Below, piece after piece: positions 1-11,123 of a stretch of DNA of 64,000 bases (position 1 is its first letter; each line of letters begins with the position of its first letter). The translations under genes were made by a program, and so were the position numbers. Source of the stretch: Tetrapyrgos nigripes (Eukaryota > Basidiomycota > Agaricomycetes > Agaricales > Campanellaceae). Where the stretch lies: the NCBI GenBank assembly GCA_013368315.1, contig JAACJM010000344.1, positions 1 to 64,000 on the forward strand. Direction: 5' to 3'. The notes beneath the pieces were generated by a model. It was not told the origin of the DNA and searched no databases. It worked only from the letters and a program-made list of their open reading frames with translations.

Positions 1-120
1 GGTTTCGTAGAACGCTGCGGTATCGAGATGGGAGAAACCGGACTCGAGGGCGAGTTGGACGTAGGTGGTGACGTCGTGCCATTTCCATTTTGAGCCGGTA
101 CCGAAGGCAATGGTGGGAAT
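1..120 (-). CDS. Aldo/keto reductase, N-terminal exon (left copy, runs off the window)
   Basis: Read on the minus strand this exon encodes the start of the aldo/keto reductase barrel: IPTIAFGTGSKWKW, then a helix, then HLDTAAFYET, which carries the catalytic Asp and Tyr of the Asp-Tyr-Lys-His tetrad. The exon opens right after a good acceptor (ttctgtag at about 121-128), so at least one short upstream exon is expected; ATG-GCC-CAC-CTC just before a possible GTACTA donor near 220-232 is one candidate. Positions 1-52 match 63949-64000 with about three differences, so this is a close paralogue of the right-edge gene in the same orientation. The rest lies outside the window. AKRs are NADPH-dependent carbonyl reductases; the substrate cannot be told from this. 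Confidence 0.85.
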   Translation of the reverse strand, partial: MPTIAFGTGSKWKWHDVTTYVQLALESGFSHLDTAAFYET

Positions 121-514
121 CTACAGAAGAGGGTTGGATAACCAATTCCTGATTCAGCGGGAAGACCAGGCCAGACCGTACTCTACTCTATGACCTTTAA
201 GTGCTAGCGCTTACTAGTACGAGGTGGGCCATGGCGCAGAGGCGACACTGACAGGGGACAAGTGTCTCAATGTGGGAGATATTATGCAACATAGACCATA
301 AATACGAAAGAGGAGAGGGGTACAGGGAAACATAGAAGGCGAAAGCAATTTAGAGATAGGAAGACAGAATTTAAAAGGAATAGAAAGAGGCAAAATTATA
401 GTAATTCAAATTCTTCCTGATATCGATAGCTAGTACCCGTTCCCCTGATACCGACTACAAAATAGAACGAAATCAGTAAAGCGAAACAAAGGGAGATTAT
501 TGATGGGATTGGTC

Positions 515-1544
515 AATTGTTCTATCGTGGGCACGGCTGTGCGCTGTGGAACCCAGAGCCCAATAGGATCGGTACCAGCTCGCAAGACCGTTGGAAAGAT
601 ATCTATGTGGCAGAGGGGTTAGAATAGGAGATAATAGACTTAATCAGTGACTTCGGTAACTTTAGAACCCTGTTCAATATCTTCAGACCACCCGACGATC
701 TGGTGAACAAAGTATACGGGGTTCCCACTGGTTTCGAGCCTTTGGAGTTTCGCGAGAATCTTTTCTTGTTTTCAAATGGTCTTGTTCATTTGGAGAATGC
801 TACGATATTCAGCAAACATACGCAGGAGATTAAACTGGATGCTGGTGGGACCGTTCTGGCTCCGGATACAGCCCCAGTACCTCTTTCGAGTTCGATACCA
901 AGACTGACAGATGGTCAGGTTTTTGACGTCCCCAGGGGGATACTACCAGTAGCGCCTGGAATTGGTCTGGAATATCGATCCTCTCGCGAACAAGGCGCTG
1001 TCCTCATACTTCCTGAGGGCGCTCGTCGTGTAGATTATGAAGGTTTACAGGACATCAGCAATTATACAAAAAAGAACGCCGAATCTTGGTACAGATACCT
1101 CAATGACCAAGTCGTTCGCCAAGACTGCCCAATTCAATTCATCCGGAGTGACCTTGGTGGTTGTGCAAACAATGTCGGTATCCTATGAGCTGAGGAAGTA
1201 GCTTTCACAAATCCTCTGTTTCCTTGAGATTGGTAGAGTTCTGAAGAGGAGATTTGTTGTAGGGGTAAATCCCAAACTGCCTTTCCAAATTGGGAAAGCA
1301 TCGGAGAAGGAACAAGTGTTTACCTAAAGGAGAGCTGAGACCGCGCGAATGGAAATCAAAGAGAAGCGTTCTGAGTATCCAAACGGAAGGTTCCATGCAA
1401 AGAGTAGGCCATAGTCAGTATATGCAACTGAGGAGAGGCCTGGCAGTCTGGATTCAGGTATTGGACGCAACGGGAGAGCTCAGCCTAACAAAATTGGAAG
1501 GTCCCCGTGAGCTCTACGCAATCAAAATCGTTAAGATGACGTAG
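515..1544 (+). pseudogene. Decayed agaricomycete hypothetical protein (two-part beta-rich family)
   Basis: The best frame begins near YRGHGCALWNPEP (about 519), has a stop in the 620s, and resumes as a 161-codon reading frame from about 703 to 1188. Motifs such as DFGNFRTLFNIFRPPDD, EYRSSREQGAVLILPEGAR and AESWYRYLN are typical of a fungal family of unknown function known from agaricomycetes. In that family the next exon follows a short linker and holds a strand-rich module; here 1393-1544 still reads RRGLAVWIQVLDATGELS, which fits, but several stops lie between the two parts (1186-1390). I therefore call it a pseudogene rather than a spliced gene. No function is known to me for the family. 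Confidence 0.5.
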
Positions 1545-1720
1545 CTTTTGCCCAGATGTCAAGTAACAAACAACTAATTGTTTACTTACGCGTTCAGTGC
1601 AAGTTGCTCCTTTACCCTATATATATCTTCATTAGTGTAGACCCTTCATTACTTTCAACTCTAGTAATCCTTATGTATACGCATGTACTCTTGACTCTAA
1701 TACGACCGGTGCGAATTGAA

Positions 1721-2389
1721 TAGGGCTCCGCGCCGTACCAGTACTGTACAGTTTGTACTGGTACCGTACGACGGATACGGTCCCGTACCGTACAAGGCCG
1801 CTGCAGGGTCCAATACGGGTACGGGTACTGGACGGGCAAACCCGTATTGGACCGTATTTTTTACGGCCGTCGTACGGGTTTGTACGGTATACGGGTCGGC
1901 CATGCATCGGCGAAGGCTTTTCTCTGTGTTTATGCCATATGCTACCTCTGTAAATTAAATATCGTCAGATACTGAGCAGTTTGCGGCGGAAAATCTTGGG
2001 AAAATTGATGCTTGATCACATCAAGGGAAAATGTACTTACCAAAAAAGGTGCGTAGAGACCTGCCGAAGTATTGCCGAAATGCTTTGTGCCTCAAAGTCA
2101 TCTCGAACGCACTGTTAACGTTGAGCGGTGCACTACATCAAATTGTTTCTCGCATTAATTCCTCTCAATAAGTCCCAATAAGTCTATTTCAAATCAGATT
2201 CCTGGCCATTTCCTGGCAAAAAGACCCGTATACCCGTATTAACCCGTAATACTGCTGTATCAGTACCCATCCCATATCGTACAAGCTTCCAGATGAACCT
2301 GTACAAATACGGGGACGGGTACACCGTACCAGTACTGGACCCGTAAAAAATACGGGCGTACCAGTATTACTGGACGGTGCGGAGCCCTA
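1721..2389. mobile_element. hAT-like MITE, 669 bp, GTAC/CCCGTA-rich
   Basis: The ends are inverted: TAGGGCTCCGC at 1721 and GCGGAGCCCTA ending at 2389. An exact 8-bp target duplication, GAATTGAA, lies at 1713-1720 and 2390-2397. An 8-bp duplication and TAGGG ends fit a non-autonomous hAT element. Both subterminal zones (1730-1890 and 2225-2375) are packed with short GTAC, CCCGTA and TACGGG palindromes, a likely transposase-binding array. Reading frames across it are low-complexity and not genes. A second, inverted and truncated copy lies at 40596-41204. Confidence 0.9.
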
Positions 2390-2637
2390 GAATTGAAGTT
2401 GATACCGGTGAACACGGTACGTGTAGAGGGGAAGTGGGTAAATTGCTTTTGGATATTGCCCTGCCATCCACTGCTCAGGCCTTCTCAGTTCGGTCATCCT
2501 GACCAGTATGATCATGCTTATCAGGACTTTTTCGTCCTTATCCCTCTGACCACTGGGGCGTTTCGCTGATGGATTCATCAGGCCACATCAGCCCAGGTAA
2601 GGCCTGATTCGGCAATCGCATTTTTTCTGACACAAGC

Positions 2638-2845
2638 ACTCTCCTGTCAGCGGCTCTACTGGCATCAACCAAGCACATGTCCATAGCTCATCGCCTTGAA
2701 GAAGACTCGCCAGTTGGTAAATATGGTTTGGATAGCGACACACGGTAAAGCTGTTGTTGATGCTTTTATTTAATTTACTATTGGCGCCCTCAGTTGTCCC
2801 ATGCATAAAAGCCTGACAGTCCACACGCTGAAAGGACCTTTCTAT
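2638..2845 (+). repeat. Dispersed repeat, copy A of three
   Basis: This stretch, with landmarks GCCAGTTGGTAAATATGG and AAAGCCTGACAGTCCAC, recurs in the same orientation at 50803-50945 and inverted at 50140-50320. The copies differ by substitutions and small indels. No termini or target duplication could be defined, and no protein domain is recognised in it. Confidence 0.75.
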
Positions 2846-4289
2846 CGGCTCGACGGCTAGATGAGCAGATAGATGCACGAAAGTATGATATATTTGTAAT
2901 TTAGATATATGTACAAATAAATGATCTATCCAGACTCTGAATATTCGTACAGAAAGAACATGCATCTGGACACCTTTAATTACACTTGACAAGTACACGA
3001 AAAGATGGCATATGTAATCTATGGAAAGAAGTACAAAAAGACCGTCTGTCAAGGTTGTCGATACACTCAATAACCACCCAAGTCACACAATACAAGAAAG
3101 CCGGTTACAAGAGAATAGATTGATCAAGAGAGATAGAGAGGAAGAGAGATAGAGAGAAAGTAGGCTGACTAGGCTCTACACTGCGTAGTAAAAGTACGGA
3201 GCGGAGACGAAGTGAACGAACTAAGGAATAGGTTACAAAGATCACAGGTATATAAGTAAAATATGAACAGATGGGAATGAGTAAGTAATAATAGACGGTA
3301 TCATGTGGAAATGTCAAGGGCGAGAGAGTAAAGAGTTAAATATGGATAGATGAAGGTACTGGATCATAAGGAATGATTGACAGTGAGAATGTCCATGGAG
3401 ATAGGAATTGGAGGAGATAAAAGTATGAGTCATAGATCTGTAGAGATGGTAACTATAGATGATGATGAGAAATGATTGATGTTTATGGAGTTAAAGTGGG
3501 AAGTAAGTAGTAAAGGGAAAAGAATAGAAAGGAAATGAATAGGCGGGGAGCGATTCGTGACACCGTCTAATTTGTACAGTCATTCGAGCAAAAGAAAGAT
3601 GGTCTATTGCTCATACGGATTTGAGTCCAGAAATGTTGTATATCTGGGCTTCAGGTATAGGTGCAGATAGGAGTCCAAATGGACCATCTATCTAAAGTTT
3701 AGATAGGTCTGCTAATAGATGATATTTTCGGAGACAGAATAAGACGCAGGTGCGTCAGTGGCTCGACGCGGTCGCGTCTCCAACGCGTCCACTGCGAGAC
3801 ATGTCTGCGTGAAAGAATATCGTAGTAATGTTACAAATGATAGGCAGGTGAGACCGTTGAGCTGGCGACGAATTGGGACCTGTGTATGAACCATGCTAAA
3901 GTTCAACTTCATACATGGTATGGCAATGGGGAGGGCATGGTTGAAGTTGAGTATGTACGACATGGACACGACATCGTGATCATGACCTGAGCCAATAAAT
4001 TGAGTGCAATTGGGGTTCATAATCGTAATTAGTTGGTGTCGGCATCATATGAGTCGGTGCATGAGTTGGGGAGTGAAGGTTGAGACCGAGACGAGTTGGG
4101 AGATTTAGAACAGTGCGACGGGGACAGGGCAGGGACAGGGAATGGTAGCGGTAGTGGTAGATGATTATCGTAGTAAATAGTAATGTTACAAAGTTACAAA
4201 TGGCAGGTGTCAAGATACAGCAAGAAATGATACAAAAAAGCAAGCAAAGACAACGAAAGCAAGTCCAAAACTAAGAAAGGAATGTCATT
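2846..4289. other. No gene recognised
   Basis: AT-rich sequence with purine-rich runs (3110-3170). A short duplicated phrase around TAGTAATGTTACAAA occurs at about 3823 and 4178. Minus-strand frames here lack recognisable domains or plausible introns. Confidence 0.6.
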
Positions 4290-4915
4290 TCAAACCCTCG
4301 TCTCTACAATTCTCTTTGCCTTGTGAATGGCATGGCAAATCTCTCTTAACCCGAAACTGGGCTTCACAAGGAATTCTTCACGGTGGTGCACAGAACAATC
4401 TGGGCAACGTCTGTGGATTTTGGTGGCGTATCGTAGAATCTGTCTGTGGGATTCAAATTCTACGAGGAACATGAGCTTAGAAGATATGAAATGCCTGTAC
4501 AACATACCGACGGCGTAAGCTACCTTCCTGTTGCGCACCCTCACTAAATAGACCAGTCTGAATCCTTTGGACTGGTGTTTCCACCTCCACTCCTTGAGTC
4601 TGACATCAGGCCCGCGTCCCATCATACCGATTTTGTACTCTTGTTGACCAGTGGTCTCGTTTAGTGACAGTACATATATCCATCCACCAGTGTGCCGGTT
4701 GGTGAAAACGATGTTTTGCAGGGAGGGTGGCCAGAATAAAGACTGACAAACGTCAAAAGAACACACAGTATGAGACCACGACGCCTCACCATGAGGCCAG
4801 GTGAATTGTCGTGGTTGTAGACACAGTTAATCGTAGCTGGACTGGTGGAAGCGAGTGGTGCAAGGGATGGTTGTAGAGCTGGTGAAGGTTGAGCTGAGCG
4901 TTGTAGGGGTAGCAA
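4290..4915 (-). CDS. T5orf172/MUG113-like DNA-binding domain protein
   Basis: Two exons join in frame: 4790-4915 and 4290-4742, separated by a 47-nt intron with donor GTGAGG and acceptor GTCAG (4743-4789). The second exon holds GWIYVLSLNE, KIGMMGRGPDVRLKEW and a late CPDCSVHHREEF. This is the pattern of the T5orf172 family, GIY-YIG-related DNA-binding domains that occur in fungal MUG113-like proteins (GW/GYIY start, KIG..GR, R..EW, and a C..C..H.E end). The 5' end is unresolved: no ATG lies in frame upstream before a stop, so a further exon, possibly entered at the acceptor ccacag near 4945, is needed. The visible product is about 190 residues, shorter than many relatives. No disabling mutation is seen in the domain. 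Confidence 0.65.
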
Positions 4916-5754
4916 TGGGATTGGCAGTGATGATGCTGTGGCTTTGGAAGGATCGTTAGGCGCAGGTGGCGGTAGCAGAGGTGGGAGGCGTCAACAAAAG
5001 CGTCGGTCGCATGACCCTTTCCCGCGTCGATCCCAGCTCTTCACTCTTCACCGCATTTCCCATCCTTTCCCTAGCCTCTACACGAATAACTACATGAAGA
5101 AATCAAACAAACGGCTTCACCAGACAAGCTTGTGAGATTGAAGGTTGGCGTTGGGTACAGACTGGAGGAGTTGGGATGACCTTGGAGTATCGAGAAGTTG
5201 GCTCACTTCAAGGTACGGCTTCCATAATCTCTCTCGAATTATTCCTCTCCTTGACATCAACACACGCTGATAGCGTGCTCATAACGAGTCTCACCTACAA
5301 CTAAACCATGGCGCATCCATCCTTCAAGCTCATTCCGTCATCAAACCCAGGTTCTAAGACTTGGCAACGACAGTCTCATAAAGACATCATGCTGGCACTA
5401 CCATCATAAGGAGTTTCTGGCAGAAAAGGTCCGATATATACAAGGAAGAGAGGGTTGCGGGTGAGGAGAATGGTTTTGGGCAACGAAGAAAACTGTCAAG
5501 AGGACAGCAATGTATGCCTTGGGGAGGCAGGATATTGGATGCGACTTGGTACATTTCTTATCTTTTTCCCCTCTTCAATGCCTCTGACTCTGTGACTCTG
5601 TAGATATGCACCTTGGACTTGAGATACCGACTCCTCTCACCCTCTTCAAACTCAAACAACCCGACCCAAGTCTATATCCCACCAGCACGCTACACCTCTC
5701 CCTCCATAGGCTGTCGCTCTCGAAAAGACATTACGCAGATGCAGCGCCAAGGGT
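4916..5754. other. No gene recognised (possible 5' part of the T5orf172-like gene)
   Basis: The stretch may contain the missing 5' exon and promoter of the gene at 4290-4915. The remaining sequence up to the dynein breakpoint near 5755 shows no recognisable coding pattern. Confidence 0.5.
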
Positions 5755-8700
5755 TGTAGCTTCACTTGTGCCACCAGAACTGCAAGCATCACATGGTCAC
5801 AATGAAGAAGAGTGCGTGCCTTCCGTCTATAAACCACCAAGAAAAGGTCATTCATGAGGATATCCTGACGCCAGCCATGGTCAGTGACATTCTTTAGGTT
5901 GGGATTATGGTGAAGAATATAGTCGAATATATCAAGGAAGAAGCGGAGAGAGAACTGGTAGAAATGATTGACCAGATTGAGTTGCTCCAGAATGAAGAAT
6001 ACGGCACTGCAAGCTTGAGCTAGGGGCAAATATTCGGCTGTGACCTGCTCTACTTCCTTCATAACTACATTGGTTTCTTCGACCTTGTGAGTGATTTCAG
6101 CAGCTTCTCGTTTGAGAGTTTCCAGAGTGTCGATAACCTTGTCGTCATCAAGAATGTTACCCAAAGACTCATTCAGAGCTTGGAGCAACAGTTTCTCAAG
6201 TGTTCGAAGACGGAGTCGGAATTCGCCCATGAGATCGGTCCGCTTCTGTCAGTGTCAGGTCTTTCAACCTTGAGTACTTGGTCAAGAGATTGGCTCTGAA
6301 GACTGCTCTGAGTCATGGTGAAGTTGAAAAACGTCACACGACTGCAGATGTTGGGAGAAAACTCCACAGAAGGGTCTCTCGTTCCAGCCCGTCGAAGAAC
6401 AGTGCGCAAGTCTTCATCAAAGTCGTCACCTGTATACTGAGGCCATTCATCTACGCAACGAAACATGACAGAGTAGTCTGGAAGAAACACAGGGGGTCAG
6501 ATTGGTTATATGCAGAGAGCAAATACGTACCTTGCCGCTTCCACTGACACCGATGAGTAACAGATGCCCTTGCACCTGATGAAATACTCGGTCAATCCAG
6601 AGTACATGGTCTAATATGTTGTTGAAAAGCACAAGCGGCACATCAAGCTCTTCCTCAAAGAACACCTTTAGACGAGCCTTCGTATATTCTCACAGTATTT
6701 CTCTGTCCACGGGAATATAATCCTTTGAGGTCCAGTTTGAGAACAAAATCGGGCAGGTTAGTGACTCATCACAGTTTATGGTGGGAAAGTGATCCATAGC
6801 AGCTCGGTCAATGTTCTCATCTGTCCACGATCTCTCATCTTCTGTGACCAGATGATCCTGGAATAGACGAAGAGCTTCATGGGCCCAGATGTGAACAAGA
6901 CCTTCGACCGATATGTCCGTCGTGAATCATTTTTGCGATGCCAAGTCAACCATCGCATCTGTGAGGGGTTCTGTGTATGCACGAAGATTGGGGACAACTT
7001 TGAGTGCAGCACGGTTATAAGTGCCATAGATCTGTTTCAAGGAGACTTCTTCAGTCTACCATGACCAAAGGGGCATGCCACAAGAAACGATGACTGAGCG
7101 GAACTCGACCGGGGTCAGTGGGTGGGTTACATGATCCAACGAACTGTATGCGCTCCATTTTGACCCAAGCCTCGTCAGATGTACGCCAAAATCCAGTACA
7201 TTCCACCAGTTGCCTGATGAAGGATATGACTCGCTGAGTGCCGTATTTGTCTGCAGCAGGAAGGTTAATGTCGTCGCAGAAGACTACAAGCCAAATTTGT
7301 ATAGGAGCCAAAACGACCCTGTTGGGAGTTTTCCGATACTCGCAATACTGCTCAAACGTTTTCGGGATAAGCTCTGGAGTGGTTGCACTCGAGAAGTTGA
7401 GACCAACGATGTTGGGTAGTTTACAAAGAGCACTGAACAATGTCATGGTCTCTCCAGAGCCTGGAGGACCACATAGCATAAGAGGTTTGTGTTCGGATAA
7501 CCAAGAATACAGGACCTCTTCATGACGGTATCCATGGTAGGGACGATGTCTGAAGCTGTGACTGCATGAGCTTCTATGTCAATGGTAGGAACTTGGGATT
7601 GCCATGCCATTCACTCCCCAGTACCGGCCTGCACATCATAATCTAACAAGGAGCTTCCAGGGACCAACGGAGGTAAGTCAATCCCCGTTTGACCACGTAG
7701 GAAATCTCCCAGTTCTGCATGAAGGTCAAGTTTGGCATCGCCGGAAAAGGCCCAGATAATGCTGATGAGCAGCCGTTTTGTGACGTATTGCTCCATGCGT
7801 TCCGGGGACAACGAGAAGTCTGGGTGCTGATTGTTGTACTCGATGACATTCCGGACAGTTTTATTGAGAAGCGAGAAGAGCGTGTTGAGAGCGCATGTTG
7901 TAGTGAAGTCCATGATATGCTCGATGTCTTTGGCGTAGTCCAAGGCTGAACTGATGAGATCGCCATCAGTGAAGTATCGTTCCAGGATTGTGGCGACTTG
8001 CTTTTGCGTTTCGAGATTGGCAGAAGCAGCTGCATCTGCACCCAAAGGCTCAGTGCGGCGAGCAAGCGTGTCCATGGAATCGTCGGAGTCGGAGTCAATA
8101 GGAGAGGTGGACAGTGTGAATAAATAGTTTTGATACAGCATGGAAGGCTCTACGACATTGTCACTGAACCAAATCATACCACAGCGAATTGTCGTCCAAG
8201 ACACTACAGTCGGCGAAGTCAGCCGCTGTACTAGGTGCACAGATAATCCCTGTACTCACCTGTTCAAATTCTCCACCCATTCAGGATCAACATCTCCGTC
8301 AAAGATGATCCAGTGCCTCTTACCACTCTCACCACGGACGTCATCGACAATCTTACGCAGTACGTGAGTGAACAAGCCAACATTCCACTCCCAGGTAGTG
8401 GAATCAAGGGTACCATAAAGATCGTCCTTGTGCATGGCCTTTGGATCTATCACGTAAGATACGCCCTCAATACCGTCAAGGTGTTCCAACGCAGCCAGCA
8501 AGACTTGCCAGGCGTTAGTCTTCCCACTGCCAGAAGGACCAACCATCATCAAACCATGCTGAATCTTCTGAATCTGGTACAACTGCAGAATCTTGGCAAT
8601 CCACCGATCTCCAGTGACTAAATGACGCTCCTGGCAGACTTTGAAGATATTCTCTCTCAAAGCACCTAGGTCTACGGGCATGTAGTCTACGCTTGGGAAG

Positions 8701-8967
8701 ACATCAGCTAGAAGGCTAGAGACAGTGTCAGGCTTATGGATGAATTACTGCGGGGAGGCACTCACTTCGTTAATAACGGGACATCATCTGCCACTAATTT
8801 GGGTATAATAGTCTCCGTGACACTCTGAATGAGGATAATCTGCTCTGAAATGGCATCGGAAAGACCGACGGACTCATCGCCCTCGTTCTTGACGCTGAGA
8901 AGACGTTCATGCTTGAGGATACCGGCACTTGCAAGGACGGCTTTGAGCGCACAAAGACCCCCATTGC
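5755..8967 (-). pseudogene. Cytoplasmic dynein heavy chain pseudogene, fragments of AAA2 to the AAA5/AAA6 linker
   Basis: Dynein heavy chain is the motor ATPase of retrograde transport, normally more than 4,500 residues. In coding order the minus strand holds: AAA2 (8967-8245, Walker A GPSGSGKT intact, then [18 protein letters not shown]); the AAA2-AAA3 linker (8200-7611, ERYFTDGDLISSALDYAKD); AAA3 (7479-7051, Walker A changed to GPPGSGE); AAA4 (about 7030-6370, GVSGSGK at an exon end, a conserved intron with a GTACGT donor, then [18 protein letters not shown]); and AAA5 onward (about 6370-5755, [48 protein letters not shown]). AAA4 jumps straight to AAA5, so the stalk and microtubule-binding domain are gone. 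The tail, AAA1 and AAA6 are also absent. Stops include TGA at 6927-6929 and 6690-6692 and TAG at 6451-6453; a one-base deletion lies near 6255. It cannot encode a motor. Confidence 0.95.
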
Positions 8968-9285
8968 ATCAATACGTGTAATGTGGGTATGCGTGGACCG
9001 AATGGGGAGAATTGGGTGGGTTTGAGCCAGGAGTGACTAGGTAGATAGGATTAGCGTTAGCATTAGCATGAGGGTTTGGAATAAAAGAAAGGAATAAAGG
9101 AAAAAGGAAAAATACAAAGATGAGAAAGGAGAAACACAGACGCATACAAAGACAGAGACAAAGAAAAGGCGAAGAAAAAGACTAGAATGTACACTCACTG
9201 AATGTAGAGATGGCTGAACTCTCCCAGAAGACGACCCAGCGTCAGAACTACTGCTGAGAGGGGTAAGGGAAGCCTAGCTTCTAGT
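8968..9285. other. No gene recognised
   Basis: Spacer between the dynein and NRPS remnants, with A/G-rich runs at 9080-9190. Nothing coding is recognised. Confidence 0.6.
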
Positions 9286-9840
9286 TCATGCAGGATGATT
9301 GCTAATAAGCGTTGCGACGTCCACCGTTTCAGAACATGTGTTGTGCAAGATGTTTGATATACCTTTGCTTTCAATTCGCACCCCACGCAAATTGATTTGG
9401 GTGTCAATCCTTCCCATAATCATCCCATAATCTAGGTATTGTCGGGCATCAACCGTACTAGGGAAACGGAATCAGTCAGCAACGTTAACTGGCTTGAGTA
9501 AGGGGACATACCTAAATCACCAGTCCTATAACTCCAACATCCAGGTCGAGGCCACTCCAGAAAGACCTTTTCCGTCACCTCCGGTAGTTTGTTATAACCA
9601 CGCCCAACAAGTGGCCCCTCTACCACCAGTTCACTGTGAGTTCCTCTGGGAACAACATTCATTCGGGAGTCTACAACGTAGACTTGGCACAAAGTAAAGG
9701 GCTTCCCAACATTTTCCTTTCTATCTCCCAGCTTGACCTGATGAGAGGTGCACCCAACCATAGGTTCTGTTGGTCTAAAGGTCCATGAGCATACAGAACT
9801 GATATCAACACCAGAACTATCACTCACCAGGAAAAGTTCG
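9286..9840 (-). pseudogene. NRPS adenylation-domain fragment (siderophore-synthetase type)
   Basis: On the minus strand, VCSWTFRPTEPMVG, NVGKPFTLCQVYVVD, VVPRGTHSELVVEGPLVGRG and CWSYRTGDLG correspond to adenylation core motifs A5-A7. A short intron then leads to VRLMPDNT and MGRIDTQINLRGVRIES, the A8 hinge region. The wording GRIDTQ-LRGVRIE-GIS fits basidiomycete ferrichrome-type synthetases better than aminoadipate reductase. After VDVATLISNHPA the frame meets TGA (9286-9288) and homology ends. Nothing upstream of A5 and no PCP or condensation domain is found, so this is a fragment of a multi-kilobase gene. Confidence 0.8.
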
Positions 9841-9949
9841 CTAGAATGAGACTGTCATGGTTGGCCGATTTTGTCAGCAACCTGCATCGAGTTCGTCAGC
9901 CCATTATTACAGCTCAAAGCTGCAGAAATTGGATCAAAACACTTACGAG

Positions 9950-10180
9950 ATTCTGTCCAACTTGAACAACACTGTCCAACACCATTGCAACCCCGAGGGC
10001 TCCAGTTACCTCGTCATTGTTTCCCTCAGCTACACCATGAGCATCAGCAGCAGCTCTAGCTTCCACTAAAATATTCGCAACTGCTGGCCCACTCATCAAT
10101 TTCCATGCTCTGTCCAACTTGAACAGCACTCTCCAACACCATTGCAACCCCGAGGGCTCTAGTTACCTCGTCGTTTTTAC
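9950..10180. repeat. Short direct duplication, period about 155 bp
   Basis: The phrase containing CCAACACCATTGCAACCCCG occurs at about 9973 and again at about 10128, with roughly 70 bp similar around each. On the minus strand it reads as a 77-codon Ala/Val-rich frame I do not recognise. It may be part of a dead gene. Confidence 0.6.
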
Positions 10181-11123
10181 GGTCCTTGAAATGATCGAGC
10201 ATTCCAAGCTCTGTTGGTCACTCAGCTGGTCCTGCTCATGGCTAAAGTAACCGAAACCTTCAATTTGGAGGGGTTTGGATTAGCCTTCCATTTGTGAGAG
10301 ATGGTCCTCTTCCTGCTTGAAGTCTTGACGAGGTCAATGAGAACACTACTAAATCTATTGACTCAAGGCGTGAGATGCAGCGAAAGTGGACACGCACTCT
10401 TGCTTGGGCTTGTCTGTCATAATGGTTGGTTTTTGCCAATCGGAGGTAGTCTGAAAAATCGTAAGAATAATGAGAAGTGTCAGCATTGCAGAACGGCCCC
10501 CAGTCACAAGTCAACGCACCTGATATTTAAGATACAAAGCATCAGTGAAAGTTTACACTTGGTTCCGGTTTCGAAAGAATGAGGAACACCTGGAATGTAT
10601 AAGTGTCAGCTTGAAAAGAAAAGGAGGAGGAGGGAAAAAGACCTTGCTACTGTACTGCAGATCTTCACAATGGTGTCTCCTTCACCAAGAAACACTGAAT
10701 TGGACAGATAGAAGCGCATTCTATCTGCACCAGAGGACAAAACACATTCGTCTTCAGATATTGTAGCACCGAAACGAATTCGAATGCTAGAGAGTGTGGA
10801 GGAAGATGGGAGTCAAGACAATAGATTGGACTGACGCGAGTTGACTACTCCTTCACACACGTGATGCAGAACAATAACGCAGACTCAGACTGTATCGATG
10901 TCGATAATCCTGGAGATAATAGACAATGCTAGGAGAAGCTCAGCAAGCACCCCGTCATGCAATTGTTTTTGTTGTCACTTTAATATTGAGATAAAACCAA
11001 GTCATAATTCATAAAAACTACAAGTCACATAATAATACATATTATTGTAACTTATGTCCCTGTCTGCTGCTCCTCAACAACCGTGATGAGGAAGAGAGCC
11101 AACAAAATCAGCCTTCAAAGTTA
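10181..11123. other. No gene recognised
   Basis: Mixed sequence without recognisable domains; AT-rich from 10970 to 11050, which may be 3' flank of the minus-strand gene ending at 11124. Confidence 0.6.

Noticed and set aside
1612..1958. Several 66-80 codon frames on both strands
   Set aside because: They arise from the GTAC/CCCGTA palindromes of the MITE and have low-complexity Tyr/Thr/Val composition.
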